64,000 nucleotides of DNA from Veillonella sp. CHU740 (GTDB lineage Bacteria > Bacillota > Negativicutes > Veillonellales > Veillonellaceae). Shown piece after piece: positions 1 to 12,816 of the stretch. Position numbers and translations under genes: made by a program. How positions within the stretch are numbered: position 1 is the stretch's first letter; the number at the start of each line of letters is the position of its first letter. The stretch covers positions 1 through 64,000 of the forward strand of contig NZ_RQVD01000009.1 of NCBI RefSeq assembly GCF_003992055.1, given 5' to 3'. A model generated the notes under the pieces. That model made no database searches. It was given only the letters and a program-made list of their open reading frames with translations, and was not told the DNA's origin.

Positions 1-92
1 GCTGCTGTTAAAGTAGTTTTACCATGGTCAACGTGACCGATAGTACCAATGTTAACGTGTGGTTTATTACGTTCAAATTTTGCTTTTGCCAT
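1..92 (-). CDS. tuf: Elongation factor Tu, 5' end only
   Basis: Only the first 30 or so codons are present; the gene runs off the left edge. The translation begins [20 protein letters not shown] and continues into the VDHGKTTL P-loop, which is the invariant EF-Tu N-terminus. EF-Tu is the GTPase that delivers aminoacyl-tRNA to the ribosomal A site. The start is fixed by a GGGAGGA ribosome-binding site a few bases upstream. It follows fusA in the same direction, the usual last position of the str operon. Whether the rest of the gene is intact cannot be seen. Confidence 0.95.
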   Translation of the reverse strand, partial: MAKAKFERNKPHVNIGTIGHVDHGKTTLTA

Positions 93-140
93 TTTGAATT
101 GTCCTCCCGGATAATTAAAACTTTATGTATAGTAACCCTA

Positions 141-157
141 TGGGGCTAAGCGCCCCA
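141..157 (-). other. GC-rich stem-loop between fusA and tuf
   Basis: TGGGGC at 141-146 pairs with GCCCCA at 152-157 around a five-base loop. It lies in the 81 bp gap between fusA and tuf and has no U-run after it on the minus strand. It is therefore more likely an RNA processing or partial attenuation element that sets the EF-Tu to EF-G ratio than a full terminator. That role is inferred. Confidence 0.35.
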
Positions 158-173
158 CAGGATTTACTTTTGA

Positions 174-2249
174 TTAGCCATTTTTCTTAGCTTGAATTTC
201 TTCAGCAATTTTCTTAGGCACTTCTTCGTAATGATCGAATGTCATGGAGTAGTTACCACGACCTTGTGTTTTGGAACGAAGGTCAGTAGCATATCCGAAC
301 ATTTCGCTCAATGGAACATATGCTTTGATATGTTGGGAACCGTTGCGAGCTTCCATTCCATCCATGCGGCCACGACGGGAGTTTAAGTCGCCGATTACAT
401 CGCCCATGTATTCTTCTGGAACTTCTACTTCAACAGCCATGTATGGTTCAAGTAATGCTGGGTCAGCTTTACGAGCACCCTCTTTGAAGCCCATGGAGCC
501 TGCAATTTTGAAGGCCATTTCAGAGGAGTCAACATCATGGTAGGAACCGTCAAATACGATAACTTTGATGTCAACCATTGGATAACCAGCGATAACACCG
601 GATTCCATAGCCTCTTTAACACCGTTCTCAACTGGTCCAATGTATTCACGAGGAATAGAACCACCAACAACTTTATTTTCAAATTCGAAACCAGCACCTG
701 GTTCTTGTGGAATGATTTCCAACCAGCAATGACCGTATTGACCTTTACCACCAGATTGGCGAACGAATTTACCTTCAGATTTAACTGCTTTACGAATTGT
801 TTCGCGGTACGCTACTTGAGGTTTACCTACATTACATTCAACCTTGAACTCACGGTTCATACGGTCAACAATGATGTCAAGGTGAAGCTCACCCATACCA
901 GAAATAATTGTTTGGCCAGTTTCTTCATCAGTACGAACTTTGAAAGTTGGATCTTCTTCAGCCAAACGAGCTAAAGCCATACCCATTTTTTCTTGGTCCG
1001 CTTTAGTTTTTGGTTCCACAGCAACGGAGATAACTGGTTCTGGGAATTCCATGGATTCAAGAATAACTTGCGCTTTGTCATCGCAAAGTGTATCACCAGT
1101 CGTAGTATCTTTAAGACCTACTGCAGCAGCGATATCACCAGCGTATACGCGGTCGATTTCTTGACGGCTGTTAGCATGCATTTGCAAGATACGGCCGATA
1201 CGTTCTTTTTTGCCTTTAGTAGAGTTGAATACATAAGAACCAGACTCTAATGTACCGGAGTACACACGGAAGAACGCTAATTTACCAACATAAGGGTCAG
1301 CCATGATTTTGAAAGCTAACGCAGCGAAAGGACCGTCATCTGTGGAAGGACGAGTAGTCTCTTCACCAGTGCTAGGGTCGATACCTTTGATCGCTGGTAC
1401 GTCTGTTGGAGCTGGCATGTAGTCAACTACAGCATCTAGCAACATTTGTACACCTTTGTTTTTGTAGGAAGATCCGCAAAGAACTGGGAACAATGTGTTT
1501 TCACACACTGCTTTACGAAGAGCCGCTTTAATTTCTTCTTCAGAAATTTCTTCGCCTTCTAAGTATTTTTCCATCAATTCGTCGTCAGTTTCAGCCACTG
1601 CATCCACCAACATTTCACGGCGTTCAGCCGCTACGTCTGCGTATTCTTCAGGGATTTCAGTGATTTCGTATTCTTTTCCGTCATCACTGATGTAGATTTC
1701 AGCTTTCATAGTTACCAAGTCAATGATACCTTTGAAAGTATCTTCTGCACCGATAGGTACTTGGATAGCAACGCTATTTGCACCTAAACGAGTTTTCATC
1801 ATATCAACTACGCGGAAGAAGTCAGCACCTACTGTATCCATTTTATTTACATAAGCGATACGAGGTACGCCGTATTTATCCGCTTGACGCCATACTGTTT
1901 CAGATTGAGGCTCAACGCCACCTTTAGCACTGAATACAGCTACGGAACCGTCTAGTACACGAAGGGAACGCTCTACTTCTACTGTAAAGTCTACGTGACC
2001 AGGAGTATCGATAATGTTGATGCGATGACCTTTCCATTGGGTAGTAGTCGCAGCGGACGTGATAGTGATACCACGTTCTTGCTCCTGCTCCATCCAGTCC
2101 ATCGTAGCAGCACCTTCATGTACCTCACCGATTTTGTGAACTCGACCAGTATAGTAAAGGATACGTTCCGTTGTGGTTGTTTTACCAGCATCGATGTGAG
2201 CCATGATACCGATATTACGAGTTTTCTCTAAAGAAACTTCTCTTGCCAC
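174..2249 (-). CDS. fusA: Elongation factor G
   Basis: Translocation GTPase of 691 aa, the usual EF-G length. The G domain is at the N-terminus: P-loop AHIDAGKT at residues 17-24, the switch I RGITI stretch at about 59-63, DTPGH at 81-85 and NKMD at 135-138. Domains II to V follow, including the conserved GMGELHL and RGRMDGM segments. It moves tRNA and mRNA through the ribosome after peptide transfer and helps recycle ribosomes with RRF. It sits 20 bp downstream of rpsG in the str operon order rpsL-rpsG-fusA-tuf. No truncation or unusual residue was noticed. Confidence 0.98.
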   Translation of the reverse strand: MAREVSLEKTRNIGIMAHIDAGKTTTTERILYYTGRVHKIGEVHEGAATMDWMEQEQERGITITSAATTTQWKGHRINIIDTPGHVDFTVEVERSLRVLDGSVAVFSAKGGVEPQSETVWRQADKYGVPRIAYVNKMDTVGADFFRVVDMMKTRLGANSVAIQVPIGAEDTFKGIIDLVTMKAEIYISDDGKEYEITEIPEEYADVAAERREMLVDAVAETDDELMEKYLEGEEISEEEIKAALRKAVCENTLFPVLCGSSYKNKGVQMLLDAVVDYMPAPTDVPAIKGIDPSTGEETTRPSTDDGPFAALAFKIMADPYVGKLAFFRVYSGTLESGSYVFNSTKGKKERIGRILQMHANSRQEIDRVYAGDIAAAVGLKDTTTGDTLCDDKAQVILESMEFPEPVISVAVEPKTKADQEKMGMALARLAEEDPTFKVRTDEETGQTIISGMGELHLDIIVDRMNREFKVECNVGKPQVAYRETIRKAVKSEGKFVRQSGGKGQYGHCWLEIIPQEPGAGFEFENKVVGGSIPREYIGPVENGVKEAMESGVIAGYPMVDIKVIVFDGSYHDVDSSEMAFKIAGSMGFKEGARKADPALLEPYMAVEVEVPEEYMGDVIGDLNSRRGRMDGMEARNGSQHIKAYVPLSEMFGYATDLRSKTQGRGNYSMTFDHYEEVPKKIAEEIQAKKNG

Positions 2250-2269
2250 TTGTATATCTCCTTAACTAA

Positions 2270-2770
<501 letters not shown>

Positions 2771-2786
2771 CTAATCTTATGCTAAA

Positions 2787-3161
2787 TTATTTTTTAGCAC
2801 GTTTCGCGCCGTATTTGGAGCGGCTTTGCATACGGTTTTGTACGCCAGCTGTATCCAATGCACCACGAACGATGTGATAACGCACACCCGGAAGGTCCTT
2901 AACACGTCCACCTCTGATAAGTACAACGCTGTGTTCTTGTAAATTGTGACCAATGCCTGGGATGTATGCAGTTACTTCAATACCGTTTGTCAAACGAACA
3001 CGGGCAACTTTACGAAGCGCGGAGTTCGGTTTTTTAGGCGTAGCTGTGTATACACGAGTACATACACCACGTTTTTGTGGACACTCTTTCAAAGCTGGAG
3101 AGTCAGATTTACGCACTAAAGTTTTACGGCCTTTACGTACTAACTGGTTAATAGTTGGCAT
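2787..3161 (-). CDS. rpsL: 30S ribosomal protein S12
   Basis: 124 aa starting [13 protein letters not shown]. The start at 3161 is chosen because AAAGGAGGTG lies just upstream; an in-frame start 17 codons earlier would add a non-conserved tail and is rejected. The loop residues [15 protein letters not shown] and the [12 protein letters not shown] stretch are wild type, so the classic streptomycin-resistance lysines are unchanged. S12 lies at the decoding centre and acts in proofreading. It follows the L7Ae-like gene and precedes rpsG. Confidence 0.97.
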   Translation of the reverse strand: MPTINQLVRKGRKTLVRKSDSPALKECPQKRGVCTRVYTATPKKPNSALRKVARVRLTNGIEVTAYIPGIGHNLQEHSVVLIRGGRVKDLPGVRYHIVRGALDTAGVQNRMQSRSKYGAKRAKK

Positions 3162-3236
3162 GTGGGCACCTCCTTTCCAAACAATTAGATTTATAATTGA
3201 TCCGCTCAACAATATGTCGCTCGGATATTACCAAAA

Positions 3237-3482
3237 CTAGCGAAGCACGCCGATTGCAGCGGCTCCTACCTTAATGTGAGCAGCCTGCCCTAGTTCCTCC
3301 ATCGTATGATCTCGGTTCACAGGCACGTTGTGCTCTAAACAAATTTCCAGAATCGGCAAGATAAGTCGGTCATCGCTATCAAGACCTACAAATACACACT
3401 CTACTTCATCACGACTCACGGCTTTTCGCGTTTGTTTCGCTCCTATTGTGAGATTTGCATTTGAAAGCATATCGATTGTCAT
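3237..3482 (-). CDS. L7Ae/L30e/S12e/Gadd45-family ribosomal protein (YbxF/L7Ae-like)
   Basis: 81 aa from ATG at 3482, preceded by AAGGAGACGCAT; an in-frame start at 3536 lacks a good ribosome-binding site and is rejected. The fold signature is visible: NLTIGAKQTRKAV near the N-terminus, VFVGLDSDDR in the middle and a C-terminal AAAIGVL. Proteins of this family bind kink-turn RNA. In Bacillus the homologue ybxF lies between rpoC and rpsL, as here. It is the first gene after the promoter at 3543-3571, so it heads the str operon. Its exact ribosomal or regulatory role is not known from sequence. Confidence 0.9.
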   Translation of the reverse strand: MTIDMLSNANLTIGAKQTRKAVSRDEVECVFVGLDSDDRLILPILEICLEHNVPVNRDHTMEELGQAAHIKVGAAAIGVLR

Positions 3483-3542
3483 ATGCGTCTCCTTCTCATT
3501 CGTTACTCGCTTTAGGGCACACTGTCCCTTAGGCACTCTAAT

Positions 3543-3571
3543 AGTTTACCACCCTTTATAGGTCATGTCAA
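3543..3571 (-). promoter_or_regulatory. Promoter of the L7Ae-rpsL-rpsG-fusA-tuf operon
   Basis: On the minus strand a perfect TTGACA (3566-3571) is followed after 17 bp by TAAACT (3543-3548). Transcription would begin near 3536, about 55 bases before the L7Ae-like start codon. Together with the rpoC terminator just beyond, this separates the str operon from rpoBC. Confidence 0.75.
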
Positions 3572-3802
3572 ACGATTTTATGTCCCTAAAAGTGCTGTAT
3601 CAAGCCATTTTATATGTACATGCTTCCGTGTGGTTCATATATTTTATTTTTTGCATAAATAATATCTATTTTATACAAAATTTATTATTTTTATGTATAT
3701 ACATTCATTTTCTTTTCTTTAATTAATTCTAGCTATGCAAAATTGATATACTTGTTTTTTATTTTTTAGGTTGACTACATTATTTGTCTTTTTAGGGAAT
3801 AC
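3572..3802. other. AT-rich gap between rpoC and the str operon
   Basis: This stretch is very AT-rich, with no convincing reading frame, tRNA-like fold or repeat. It lies upstream of the str promoter and could act as an UP-element-rich region; that is inference only. Confidence 0.5.
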
Positions 3803-3842
3803 AAAAATAGCGAATAACCATACTTTTGTAGGTTATTCGCTA
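3803..3842 (-). terminator. Terminator of rpoBC
   Basis: A perfect 12 bp inverted repeat (TAGCGAATAACC at 3808-3819 and its complement at 3831-3842) has an 11-base loop and is followed on the minus strand by a five-U run. It lies about 100 bp beyond the rpoC stop codon. Confidence 0.85.
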
Positions 3843-3866
3843 TCATTGTATCTAAGATATCATCTC

Positions 3867-3899
3867 TATACAAGGAAGGTATTACCTTTCACTTGTATA
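3867..3899 (-). other. Stem-loop just downstream of rpoC
   Basis: TATACAAG at 3867-3874 pairs with CTTGTATA at 3892-3899, with an inner AAGGT/ACCTT stem. It comes before the main terminator in the rpoC 3' UTR and has no U-run, so it may protect the mRNA 3' end. Confidence 0.45.
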
Positions 3900-3939
3900 G
3901 AACTAGATATCTAAGAATCTACGTCTCTTGAAGTATTGA

Positions 3940-6900
3940 CTATTCGTTTGTTTCAGATACTACTTCTTGAGATGCTTCACCAGCACTTACTACTTCTGTA
4001 TCTACTACTAGATCTTCTAGTTGCGGATTTTGTTTCACTACTTTAATCTTGCGATAACGGCTCATACCTGTACCAGCTGGTATCAATTTACCAATGATAA
4101 CATTTTCTTTTAAGCCAAGTAATGGATCAATTTTACCCTTGATCGCTGCTTCTGTAAGAACACGTGTTGTTTCTTGGAAGGAAGCTGCTGACAAGAAGCT
4201 GTCTGTTGCCAAAGCTGCTTTAGTAATACCCAATAGTGTACGTACGCCAGTGGCTTCTTGTTTACCATTTAAGCGTAAACGACGGTTTTCATCTTCAAAT
4301 GTATTCACATCGATAGAATCTCCTGGTAATACATCTGCATCCCCAGCATCCTCAATTTTTACTTTATGTAACATTTGTCGAACGATAACCTCGATGTGTT
4401 TATCGTTAATTTCTACACCTTGAGATTTGTATACTTTTTGTACTTCATATACTAGGTAACGTTGCGTTGCTTCTGTACCCATAACACGCATAATGTCATG
4501 AGGGTTAATGGAACCTTCTGTTAAACGTGCACCTAAAGATACTACATCTCCATCTTTTACGATGATACGCGATCCGTAAGGGATTAAGTAATCAAACTCT
4601 TCACCCTCAGCTGTAGTAATGAAGATTGTATTGGTACCTTTTTTATTATCGTTAGGAACGACACGTACAGTACCTTCTACTTCTGCAATAATAGCATTAC
4701 GTTTCGGACGACGTGCTTCAAACAATTCTTCGACACGAGGCAAACCTTGTGTAATATCGTCACCGGCAACACCGCCTGTGTGGAATGTACGCATTGTTAA
4801 CTGTGTACCTGGCTCACCGATGGATTGTGCTGCAATAATACCTACTGCTTCACCAACTTGTACTTGTCCACCAGTACCTAAGTCACGACCATAACATTTC
4901 ATACATACGCCATATGGAGAACGACAAGTCAATACAGAACGGATTTTCACTGTGTCGTAATGTTTTACTACTTCATCAGCTAATTCATCAGTGATTTCAC
5001 CATTCAATGGAACGATAACTTCACCAGTTTCTTTATTGATTAATTCTTCTGCTGCTGTACGGCCCACGATACGATCTTTCAATGGTTCGATAACGCCAGT
5101 ACCTTCCACGATAGCTTCTACTTCAATGCCATGAATTTCATTATTGCGAACTTGAACTTCTTTTACATCGGAGTTCAAGATAGCTTCGATACCTTCTTCT
5201 GTCAATGCTGTATGCGCAGGAAAGATTTCTACACCTTCACTATCGATAACAGGATACACAGTATCTTTACCCAACATATTTTCAACCATTGTGTTGCGTA
5301 ATGTGGTACGAATCGTATCGTCCACTTCACCTAATGCAATAGTTTGAACAATGTTAGTATGGTTGATATCACTATCGCTACCCAATTGTGCGCCACGCAA
5401 TGCGATAGATTTCACTTGAGATTCTGCCAACGCTTCGATGGTTGCTTCTGTTACGATGCTTTCAGCGTCAGCAATCACTTCACCAGTCATAGGATCCACT
5501 ACATCACGATCTAATACACGACCGATTAAATCATCTTTCAAGTATGTCAACGCATCTTTTGTATTGCGCGCTAAGCGAGCTCTTTCACGAGCCAAGTCAA
5601 TACCTACTACGTCGCAGTCTTCTTCACGAACAATTACGTCTTGGGATACGTCAACAAGACGACGTGTTAAGTAACCGGAGTCAGCTGTACGAAGGGCTGT
5701 ATCGGCCAAACCTTTACGAGCACCATGAGAGGACGTAAAGTAATCCAATACAGTCAAACCTTCTTTAAAGTTCGCTTTGATCGGTAAGTCGATGATACGA
5801 CCAGATGGATCCGCCATCAAACCACGCATACCCGCCAACTGACGGATCTGTTGTTTGTTACCACGAGCACCGGAAATCGCCATCATATATACTGGGTTGA
5901 AACCGTCTTGGTCAGCCGCCATATTATCCATCATGGCTTCTGTTACATTATCGATTGCTTCATTCCAAAGATCGATCGTTTTACGGTAACGTTCTTCTTC
6001 TGTAATTAAGCCACGACGATATAGACGGGATACTTTATTAACTTCTGTATCTGCTTCTTCTACGATACCAGCTTTTACTTCTGGTACTTTGATATCCGCA
6101 ATAGCAATCGTCATACCAGCACGACGAGCGAAGGAGTAACCCAAGGATTTAATACGGTCAAGCAATTCTGCTGTTTTTTCGTTGCCGAACGCTTGGAAAC
6201 ATTGGTCGACTAATTTACCAACCATTTTCTTATCCATGACTTTACCCAAGGACCATGTGCCGTCTTCTTCTTTCACAAATTGACGGATTTCTGGATATAA
6301 AGCTTCGTTGAAAATCAAACGACCTGCTGTTGTTTTCACTAGACCATATCCTTCGATACGAATGTAGATAACGTCTTGCAATCCGATGACTCCAGCTTCA
6401 TAGGCCAACATTACTTCGTCATAGTTCGCAAAGCGTTTTGCTGTATCTTCAGTGCCTTTACGAACTACTGTTAAGTAGTACGTACCCAAGATCATATCCT
6501 GAGATGGAACCGCTACTGGCTTGCCATCTTTGGTGGATAAGATATTATGGGATGAAAGCATCAAGGTACGTGCTTCCGATTGTGCTTCTACTGACAATGG
6601 TAAGTGACATGCCATTTGGTCACCGTCAAAGTCGGCGTTGAAGGCTGTACATACTAATGGATGCAATTTGATAGCACGGCCTTCCCAAAGGATTGGTTCG
6701 AAGGCTTGGATACCTAATCTATGCAACGTAGGGGCACGGTTTAATAATACTGGATGTTCTTTGATAACTTCTTCTAAAGCTTCCCAAACACCAGCACCGA
6801 TACGTTCTACTTGACGTTTTGCTGCTTTAATATTGCTTGCTTGTCCACGTTCTACCAAGCGTTTCATCACGAATGGTTTGAACAATTCCAATGCCATCTC

Positions 6901-8184
6901 TTTTGGAAGACCACATTGATGCATTTTCAATTCTGGGCCAACTACGATAACGGAACGGCCGGAATAGTCAACACGTTTACCCAACAAGTTTTGACGGAAA
7001 CGACCTTGTTTACCTTTTAACATGTCAGACAAGGATTTCAATGGACGGTTGCCTGGACCCGTTACAGGACGGCCACGACGACCATTGTCGATCAACGCAT
7101 CTACAGCTTCTTGTAGCATACGTTTTTCGTTGCGCACGATAATGTCAGGAGCGCCTAAATCCAACAAACGTTTTAAACGGTTATTACGGTTGATAACACG
7201 ACGGTATAAGTCATTCAAGTCAGACGTGGCAAATCGACCACCATCTAATTGCACCATTGGACGCAATTCAGGTGGGATAACTGGTACTACATCCATAATC
7301 ATCCATTCTGGGCGATTACCAGATTGACGGAATGCTTCTACTACTTCTAAACGGCGAACGGCACGTACTTTACGTTGACCTGTAGCAGTTTCCAACTCAG
7401 CACGCAATTCATCGTTCAATGCTTCTAAGTCTAATTCGCAAAGTAATTCTTTAATCGCTTCTGCACCCATGTCGATACACACGAATGTGTTCTCTTCCAA
7501 GGCACCAAGCTCTAATTTTTCTTCCCGAGTTAATACTTCGTATTCTTTTTCTTCTTCTGGAATTTCAGTGTTCGCTGCCAACTCTGCATTGACAGCTTCT
7601 TTGTGCTTAGCAGAATTGATCAATTGCAAACGCTCACGACGTTGTGCAATGGTTTCAATGATGACACTTTTACCAGCGATTTTGTAATCAGCATCATTAA
7701 ACATCGCTTCGTATTCACGGAACTCAGTTTCAAACAACAATTGTTGTTTAGACAATGGAGATTGACCTGGATCCACTACGATATACGCAGCAAAGTACAA
7801 TACACGTTCCAAGGAACGAGGGGATATGTCAAGGATCAATCCCATACGAGATGGGATGCCCTTGAAATACCAAATATGAGACACTGGTGTAGCCAATTCA
7901 ATATGACCCATACGTTCACGACGTACTTTAGCACGAGTGACTTCTACACCACATTTATCACAGACAACACCTTTATAACGGATGCGTTTATATTTTCCAC
8001 AATGACATTCCCAGTCCTTTGTTGGTCCGAAAATGCGCTCACAGAATAAACCATCTCGCTCTGGTTTTAAGGTGCGGTAGTTAATTGTTTCAGGTTTTTT
8101 AACTTCTCCATGAGACCACTCCAAAATTTGTTGTGGCGAAGCTAAACCGATTCGCATGGAATCAAATTCATTTACGTCTAGCAC
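3940..8184 (-). CDS. rpoC: DNA-directed RNA polymerase subunit beta'
   Basis: 1414 aa, a normal full-length beta'. The N-terminus [17 protein letters not shown] is typical of firmicutes. The zinc ribbon (CHCGKYKR...CDKCG) lies at about residues 60-80, and the catalytic magnesium loop NADFDGDQM is intact. The trigger-loop region TFHTGGVAG and the C-terminal LGITKAAL segment are also present. It forms the active-site cleft of RNA polymerase with beta. It starts 32 bp after the rpoB stop, with a GAGGGAG ribosome-binding site, so the two are co-transcribed. No frameshift was seen. Confidence 0.98.
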   Translation of the reverse strand: MLDVNEFDSMRIGLASPQQILEWSHGEVKKPETINYRTLKPERDGLFCERIFGPTKDWECHCGKYKRIRYKGVVCDKCGVEVTRAKVRRERMGHIELATPVSHIWYFKGIPSRMGLILDISPRSLERVLYFAAYIVVDPGQSPLSKQQLLFETEFREYEAMFNDADYKIAGKSVIIETIAQRRERLQLINSAKHKEAVNAELAANTEIPEEEKEYEVLTREEKLELGALEENTFVCIDMGAEAIKELLCELDLEALNDELRAELETATGQRKVRAVRRLEVVEAFRQSGNRPEWMIMDVVPVIPPELRPMVQLDGGRFATSDLNDLYRRVINRNNRLKRLLDLGAPDIIVRNEKRMLQEAVDALIDNGRRGRPVTGPGNRPLKSLSDMLKGKQGRFRQNLLGKRVDYSGRSVIVVGPELKMHQCGLPKEMALELFKPFVMKRLVERGQASNIKAAKRQVERIGAGVWEALEEVIKEHPVLLNRAPTLHRLGIQAFEPILWEGRAIKLHPLVCTAFNADFDGDQMACHLPLSVEAQSEARTLMLSSHNILSTKDGKPVAVPSQDMILGTYYLTVVRKGTEDTAKRFANYDEVMLAYEAGVIGLQDVIYIRIEGYGLVKTTAGRLIFNEALYPEIRQFVKEEDGTWSLGKVMDKKMVGKLVDQCFQAFGNEKTAELLDRIKSLGYSFARRAGMTIAIADIKVPEVKAGIVEEADTEVNKVSRLYRRGLITEEERYRKTIDLWNEAIDNVTEAMMDNMAADQDGFNPVYMMAISGARGNKQQIRQLAGMRGLMADPSGRIIDLPIKANFKEGLTVLDYFTSSHGARKGLADTALRTADSGYLTRRLVDVSQDVIVREEDCDVVGIDLARERARLARNTKDALTYLKDDLIGRVLDRDVVDPMTGEVIADAESIVTEATIEALAESQVKSIALRGAQLGSDSDINHTNIVQTIALGEVDDTIRTTLRNTMVENMLGKDTVYPVIDSEGVEIFPAHTALTEEGIEAILNSDVKEVQVRNNEIHGIEVEAIVEGTGVIEPLKDRIVGRTAAEELINKETGEVIVPLNGEITDELADEVVKHYDTVKIRSVLTCRSPYGVCMKCYGRDLGTGGQVQVGEAVGIIAAQSIGEPGTQLTMRTFHTGGVAGDDITQGLPRVEELFEARRPKRNAIIAEVEGTVRVVPNDNKKGTNTIFITTAEGEEFDYLIPYGSRIIVKDGDVVSLGARLTEGSINPHDIMRVMGTEATQRYLVYEVQKVYKSQGVEINDKHIEVIVRQMLHKVKIEDAGDADVLPGDSIDVNTFEDENRRLRLNGKQEATGVRTLLGITKAALATDSFLSAASFQETTRVLTEAAIKGKIDPLLGLKENVIIGKLIPAGTGMSRYRKIKVVKQNPQLEDLVVDTEVVSAGEASQEVVSETNE

Positions 8185-8216
8185 TGTATGCTCCCTCCTT
8201 TACGAGATAGTGGTAC

Positions 8217-11200
8217 TTACTCATTATCAGAAGATTCTACATAGCCGCTGATTTGGCTGATGATATCGTCTTCTTCACCTGCTGTCACAGGTTCTTCTTC
8301 TACAATATATCCGTCAGGTGTTCCTTCTACTGTGGAACTTTCTCCTTCCGCAGTCGCTTCTGTTGTACCTTCTTCCATCACTTCACGAATATCATCATGA
8401 CGTGGTGCATCATCTTCATCTAACTCTTTGATGACAACTTCTTCTTGATCTTCGTTCAAGATTTTTACGTCAAGACCGATACTTTGTAACTCTTTCAATA
8501 ATACTTTGAAAGATTCAGGTACGCCTGGTTCAGGAATATTTTCACCTTTAACGATTTTTTCGTAAGCTTTTACACGGCCCACAACATCGTCAGATTTCAC
8601 AGTTAACAACTCTTGTAATGTATAGGCTGCGCCATACGCTTCAAGAGCCCACACTTCCATCTCACCGAAACGTTGTCCACCGAATTGAGCTTTACCACCC
8701 AATGGTTGTTGCGTAACAAGGGAGTACGGACCTGTAGAACGAGCATGGATTTTATCATCTACTAGATGGTGAAGTTTTAACATGTATACGTAACCAACGG
8801 TAACTTTGTTATCCATTTTTTCGCCTGTACGGCCATCGTATAATATAGTTTTACCATCATCATCACGACCAGCAATACGCAATGTATCGAATACGTCACT
8901 TTCATGAGCTCCGTCAAATACCGGTGTTGCAATATGAATACCAGCCACGTCAGGTTTTGGCATACCATATGTGTCATAGTCATAACCATATTTTTCCAAC
9001 TCAGCTCGTAAGTGACTGCGTTTTTCTCGAACATGGTGAATCGTTTCGATCACAGTAACCACTCGACGAAGTGCGTGCAACTCTTCTGCTAATGCTTCTT
9101 CCATTTCTGGACGTTCTGCGTCTACATCATCAAATGTTTCAATACCTAATTCATAGATACGTTTTTCTTCTGCTAATAAGAAGTCATAGCGTGTTTGTCC
9201 GCCCAATTCTTCAAATTTTTCTCGGCTACGGTTAAGAATTTTATCTAAGGCTACTACTTTTTGGCTGTCGATTTGTTTATCTGTTTCCAAGTAGTTATTG
9301 ATCGTAGGATCTGCGATGGCTTGTTCTAAGCTTTCAATTTCAGCATAGATATCTTTAATACCATCGATTTCATCCCAATATGCACCATTAAGTTTTGCTT
9401 CGTTCAAGACTTCTTTGATTTTTAAGTCTGTTGCTTTAATTTGCATACCTAAGCCTTGTACAGCCCAACCTAAATGAGTTTCCAATACCTGTCCAATGTT
9501 CATACGAGACGGTACGCCTAATGGGTTCAATACGATTTGTACTGGTGTACCATCTGGCAAGAATGGCATATCTTCTTGGCGCATAACGCGAGAAACGACA
9601 CCTTTGTTACCGTGACGGCCCGCCATTTTATCGCCTTCGTGGATTTTACGTTTTTGCGCAATATACACACGAACCACTTTATTTACGCCTGGTTGCAATT
9701 CGTCGCCATTTTCACGAGTAAAGATTTTAACGTCCACAATTTTACCTGCTTCACCATGTGGCACACGCAAGGAAGTATCGCGAACTTCACGTTCTTTATC
9801 GCCAAAGATAGCACGCAATAAGCGTTCTTCTGGAGTTAATTCAGTTTCCCCTTTAGGAGTTACTTTACCAACTAAGATGTCACCTGGTTTTACTTCTGCA
9901 CCGATGCAGATAATGCCTTCTTCATCCAAGTTTTTAAGGTTATCATCGCCAGTATTTGGCAATTCACGAGTAATTTCTTCGGCACCTAGTTTCGTGTCAC
10001 GAGCATCACATTCGTATTCTTCAATATGGATGGATGTGTAGATATCTTCTTTACAAAGTTCTTCACTTAATAAGATCGCATCCTCGTAGTTGTAACCTTC
10101 CCAAGGCATGAAGGCAACCAACACGTTGAAACCTAATGCCAATTCGCCACCATCTGTAGCTGGACCATCTGCCAATACTTGACCTTTTACAACGGATTGA
10201 CCACGGTATACAATTGGTTTTTGGTTAAAGCATGTAGATTGGTTAGAACGCATGAATTTATTCAATTTATATACGTCTACACGACCATTGTCACGTTGTA
10301 CATGGATTTCATGGCCCCAACAACGTGTAACAATACCAGCTTCTTTTGCTAATACGCAAACGCCGGAGTCTGTCGCCGCTTTGTATTCCATACCTGTACC
10401 TACTAGCGGTGCTTGCGCACGAAGTAAAGGCACTGCTTGACGCTGCATGTTCGCACCCATCAAGGCACGGTTCGCATCGTCATTTTCTAAGAATGGAATC
10501 ATAGCAGTACCGATAGATACTACTTCTTTTGGACTTACATCCATATAGTCTACTTTATCTGGAGATACTTCTAATACGTCATGACCACGACGACATGCGA
10601 TATGTTCAGACACGAAGTAACCTTCTTCATCAATGCGAGAGTTCGCTTGGGCAATTGTCATGCCTTCTTCTTCATCAGCTGTCATGTATACAACTTGGTC
10701 TGTAACGCGAACTTTTATAACTTTATTAGCTTCATCACCAGTACCATATACTTTTTCAATTTTACGGTACGGTGCTTCAATGAAACCAAATTCGTTCACT
10801 TTCGCATAGTTGGACAAGGAGTTAATCAAACCGATGTTTGGACCCTCTGGAGTTTCGATTGGACACATACGGCCATAGTGGGAGTGATGCACGTCACGAA
10901 CTTCGAAGCCTGCGCGCTCACGAGACAAACCACCAGGTCCTAACGCAGATAGACGACGTTTATGTGTCAATTCGCCCAATGGGTTAGTTTGGTCCATGAA
11001 CTGGGACAACTGAGAAGAACCAAAGAATTCTTTGATGGCTGCCACAACTGGACGGATATTCAATAAAGCTTGTGGAGTAATCACAGATACGTCTTGGATT
11101 GTCATACGTTCTTTTACCACACGTTCCATACGAGTTAAACCGATACGGAATTGATTTTGTAACAATTCGCCTACGCAACGAAGACGACGGTTGCCCAAAT

Positions 11201-12383
11201 GGTCGATATCGTCAGTTTGTCCAATGCCTTCGATTAAATTCATCATGTAACTTACGTTGGCAATCATATCTTCACGAGTCACTGTACGATGGCTGAATGG
11301 CAAGTTGCTGTTGTTACAGATTACTTTTACTACAGTACCTTCTGTATTCACTACGAAGAACTCAGGCACTACATCGCCACTGTACACACCGCTATTGGCT
11401 ACTACATCAAGAACATCTTCGTTCACGTATGTACCAGCATCTACGATGATTTCCCCATTTTCGTCTACGATTGGTTCCGCCAATGTTTGACCGAACAAGC
11501 GTTGACGCCAACCTAATTTTTTATTTAATTTATAACGACCCACACGCGCTAAATCATAGCGACGAGCGTCAAAGAATAAGTTATCGAATAAGTTACGAGC
11601 ACTTTCCACAGTTGGTGGTTCGCCTGGACGAAGTTTTTTGTAGATTTCTACTAATGCTTCATCAGCAGATTGTGTGCTGTCTTTTTCTAATGTACGAAGT
11701 AAACGTTCGTCGTATTCTGGATGACCGTTTTCGTCCACTTGTCCATTCCAGAATAATTCCAAGATGGATTCGTTAGATTCCCAACCCAATGCACGTACTA
11801 ATACAGTAGCTGGCAACTTACGGTTACGGTCAATACGTACAGACACGATGTCATTCGCATCTTTTTCTAACTCAATCCAAGCACCACGGTTTGGAATCAC
11901 TGTAGAATCATACAAACGGTTACCCATTGTATCGATGCTGCCACCATAGTATACGCCTGGAGAACGAACCAATTGGGATACGATAACACGTTCCGCACCA
12001 TTGATGATGAAAGTTCCTGTATCTGTCATCAACGGGAAGTCGCCCATGAATACTTCTTGTTCTTTAATATCTGGATTTTCTGGATCATTGTTAACGAGAC
12101 GAACATTGACACGCAAAGGTGCTGCATAAGTTGCATCACGGTTTTTGCATTCATTAATGTCGTACTTCGGCTCTCCAAGGCTGAATCCCTCAAAGGAAAG
12201 AGCTAGCTTTCCCGAATTGTCTTTAATCGGAGAAATATCGTTAAAAATATCTTGTAAACCGCTCTCTAAAAACCACTCATAAGACTTGCGTTGCACGTCT
12301 AACAAATGTGGCATTTCGAGAACTTCGTTGATCTTAGCGTAGGTATATCGAGTACGCTTACCCACCTGCTCAGGTTTGAACAT
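8217..12383 (-). CDS. rpoB: DNA-directed RNA polymerase subunit beta
   Basis: 1388 aa when started at the ATG at 12383, which follows GAGGGGTGAAAAG and gives [19 protein letters not shown] longer frame of 35 extra codons runs through the leader hairpin and is rejected. The rifampicin region reads [20 protein letters not shown], the sensitive consensus. GEKDKREVRDTS-like and HGNKGVVS motifs near the active centre are present, and the C-terminus carries an acidic tail rich in Glu and Asp. It is transcribed with rpoC from the promoter at 12593-12621. In many bacteria rplJL precedes rpoB; here it does not, and rpoBC is its own unit. Confidence 0.98.
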   Translation of the reverse strand: MFKPEQVGKRTRYTYAKINEVLEMPHLLDVQRKSYEWFLESGLQDIFNDISPIKDNSGKLALSFEGFSLGEPKYDINECKNRDATYAAPLRVNVRLVNNDPENPDIKEQEVFMGDFPLMTDTGTFIINGAERVIVSQLVRSPGVYYGGSIDTMGNRLYDSTVIPNRGAWIELEKDANDIVSVRIDRNRKLPATVLVRALGWESNESILELFWNGQVDENGHPEYDERLLRTLEKDSTQSADEALVEIYKKLRPGEPPTVESARNLFDNLFFDARRYDLARVGRYKLNKKLGWRQRLFGQTLAEPIVDENGEIIVDAGTYVNEDVLDVVANSGVYSGDVVPEFFVVNTEGTVVKVICNNSNLPFSHRTVTREDMIANVSYMMNLIEGIGQTDDIDHLGNRRLRCVGELLQNQFRIGLTRMERVVKERMTIQDVSVITPQALLNIRPVVAAIKEFFGSSQLSQFMDQTNPLGELTHKRRLSALGPGGLSRERAGFEVRDVHHSHYGRMCPIETPEGPNIGLINSLSNYAKVNEFGFIEAPYRKIEKVYGTGDEANKVIKVRVTDQVVYMTADEEEGMTIAQANSRIDEEGYFVSEHIACRRGHDVLEVSPDKVDYMDVSPKEVVSIGTAMIPFLENDDANRALMGANMQRQAVPLLRAQAPLVGTGMEYKAATDSGVCVLAKEAGIVTRCWGHEIHVQRDNGRVDVYKLNKFMRSNQSTCFNQKPIVYRGQSVVKGQVLADGPATDGGELALGFNVLVAFMPWEGYNYEDAILLSEELCKEDIYTSIHIEEYECDARDTKLGAEEITRELPNTGDDNLKNLDEEGIICIGAEVKPGDILVGKVTPKGETELTPEERLLRAIFGDKEREVRDTSLRVPHGEAGKIVDVKIFTRENGDELQPGVNKVVRVYIAQKRKIHEGDKMAGRHGNKGVVSRVMRQEDMPFLPDGTPVQIVLNPLGVPSRMNIGQVLETHLGWAVQGLGMQIKATDLKIKEVLNEAKLNGAYWDEIDGIKDIYAEIESLEQAIADPTINNYLETDKQIDSQKVVALDKILNRSREKFEELGGQTRYDFLLAEEKRIYELGIETFDDVDAERPEMEEALAEELHALRRVVTVIETIHHVREKRSHLRAELEKYGYDYDTYGMPKPDVAGIHIATPVFDGAHESDVFDTLRIAGRDDDGKTILYDGRTGEKMDNKVTVGYVYMLKLHHLVDDKIHARSTGPYSLVTQQPLGGKAQFGGQRFGEMEVWALEAYGAAYTLQELLTVKSDDVVGRVKAYEKIVKGENIPEPGVPESFKVLLKELQSIGLDVKILNEDQEEVVIKELDEDDAPRHDDIREVMEEGTTEATAEGESSTVEGTPDGYIVEEEPVTAGEEDDIISQISGYVESSDNE

Positions 12384-12482
12384 GTTCTTTTCACCCCTCA
12401 TAAAAATTGGCTTACATATTCTATAACGGTATGACTGCAGACGATTCCAGGTCTCAGTTTTCCTGCTGACCAATGACAAAAT

Positions 12483-12519
12483 AAGCAAGGCTCGTAATTT
12501 TTTCTTGTGAACCTTGCTT
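12483..12519 (-). promoter_or_regulatory. Possible attenuator hairpin in the rpoB leader
   Basis: AAGCAAGG (12483-12490) pairs with CCTTGCTT (12512-12519) around a 21-base loop. On the minus strand it is followed by TATTTTGTC, a short U-rich tract. It lies inside the roughly 200-base leader between the rpoB promoter and its start codon, the place where a terminator-type attenuator would act. Function is inferred; no alternative antiterminator pairing was worked out. Confidence 0.45.
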
Positions 12520-12592
12520 TCCTCATTTCAGCACAACCTTGGATATATTCCTTCATCAATTCAATGTTATAGTTACTTTTTTGCAATTAAAT

Positions 12593-12621
12593 ATTATAAT
12601 CTTCTTCTATCTATTTGTCAA
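12593..12621 (-). promoter_or_regulatory. Strong consensus promoter of rpoBC
   Basis: Perfect TTGACA (12616-12621), 17 bp spacer and perfect TATAAT (12593-12598) on the minus strand. The predicted start near 12586 gives a leader of about 200 bases before rpoB. Confidence 0.85.
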
Positions 12622-12770
12622 GAACTATTATACTGAAAGTCTCTCATATATCTACAGTAGTCAAACATTTGTGACACAATCTCTTAAAAATATATGTTAG
12701 AGATGCTCTGTTATACATTCAGATAACCAGTACTTCCCTAATACATGGCCATATACATAGGTATACAAAG

Positions 12771-12816
12771 AAGGACTTGGCACACAAACGCATTATTCGT
12801 TCGTATCCAAGTCCTT
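12771..12816 (-). terminator. Terminator of the ferredoxin gene
   Basis: AAGGACTTGG (12771-12780) and its complement (12807-12816) form a perfect 10 bp stem that includes the last codons of the ferredoxin. The following minus-strand bases CTTTG are only weakly U-rich. Confidence 0.55.

Noticed and set aside
12398-12586. 62-codon frame in the rpoB leader
   Set aside because: It begins at the predicted transcription start, has no ribosome-binding site and is interrupted by the hairpin region; treated as untranslated leader.
12384-12592. L10 leader type autoregulatory RNA before rpoB
   Set aside because: rplJL is not adjacent and no L10-leader core was recognised.
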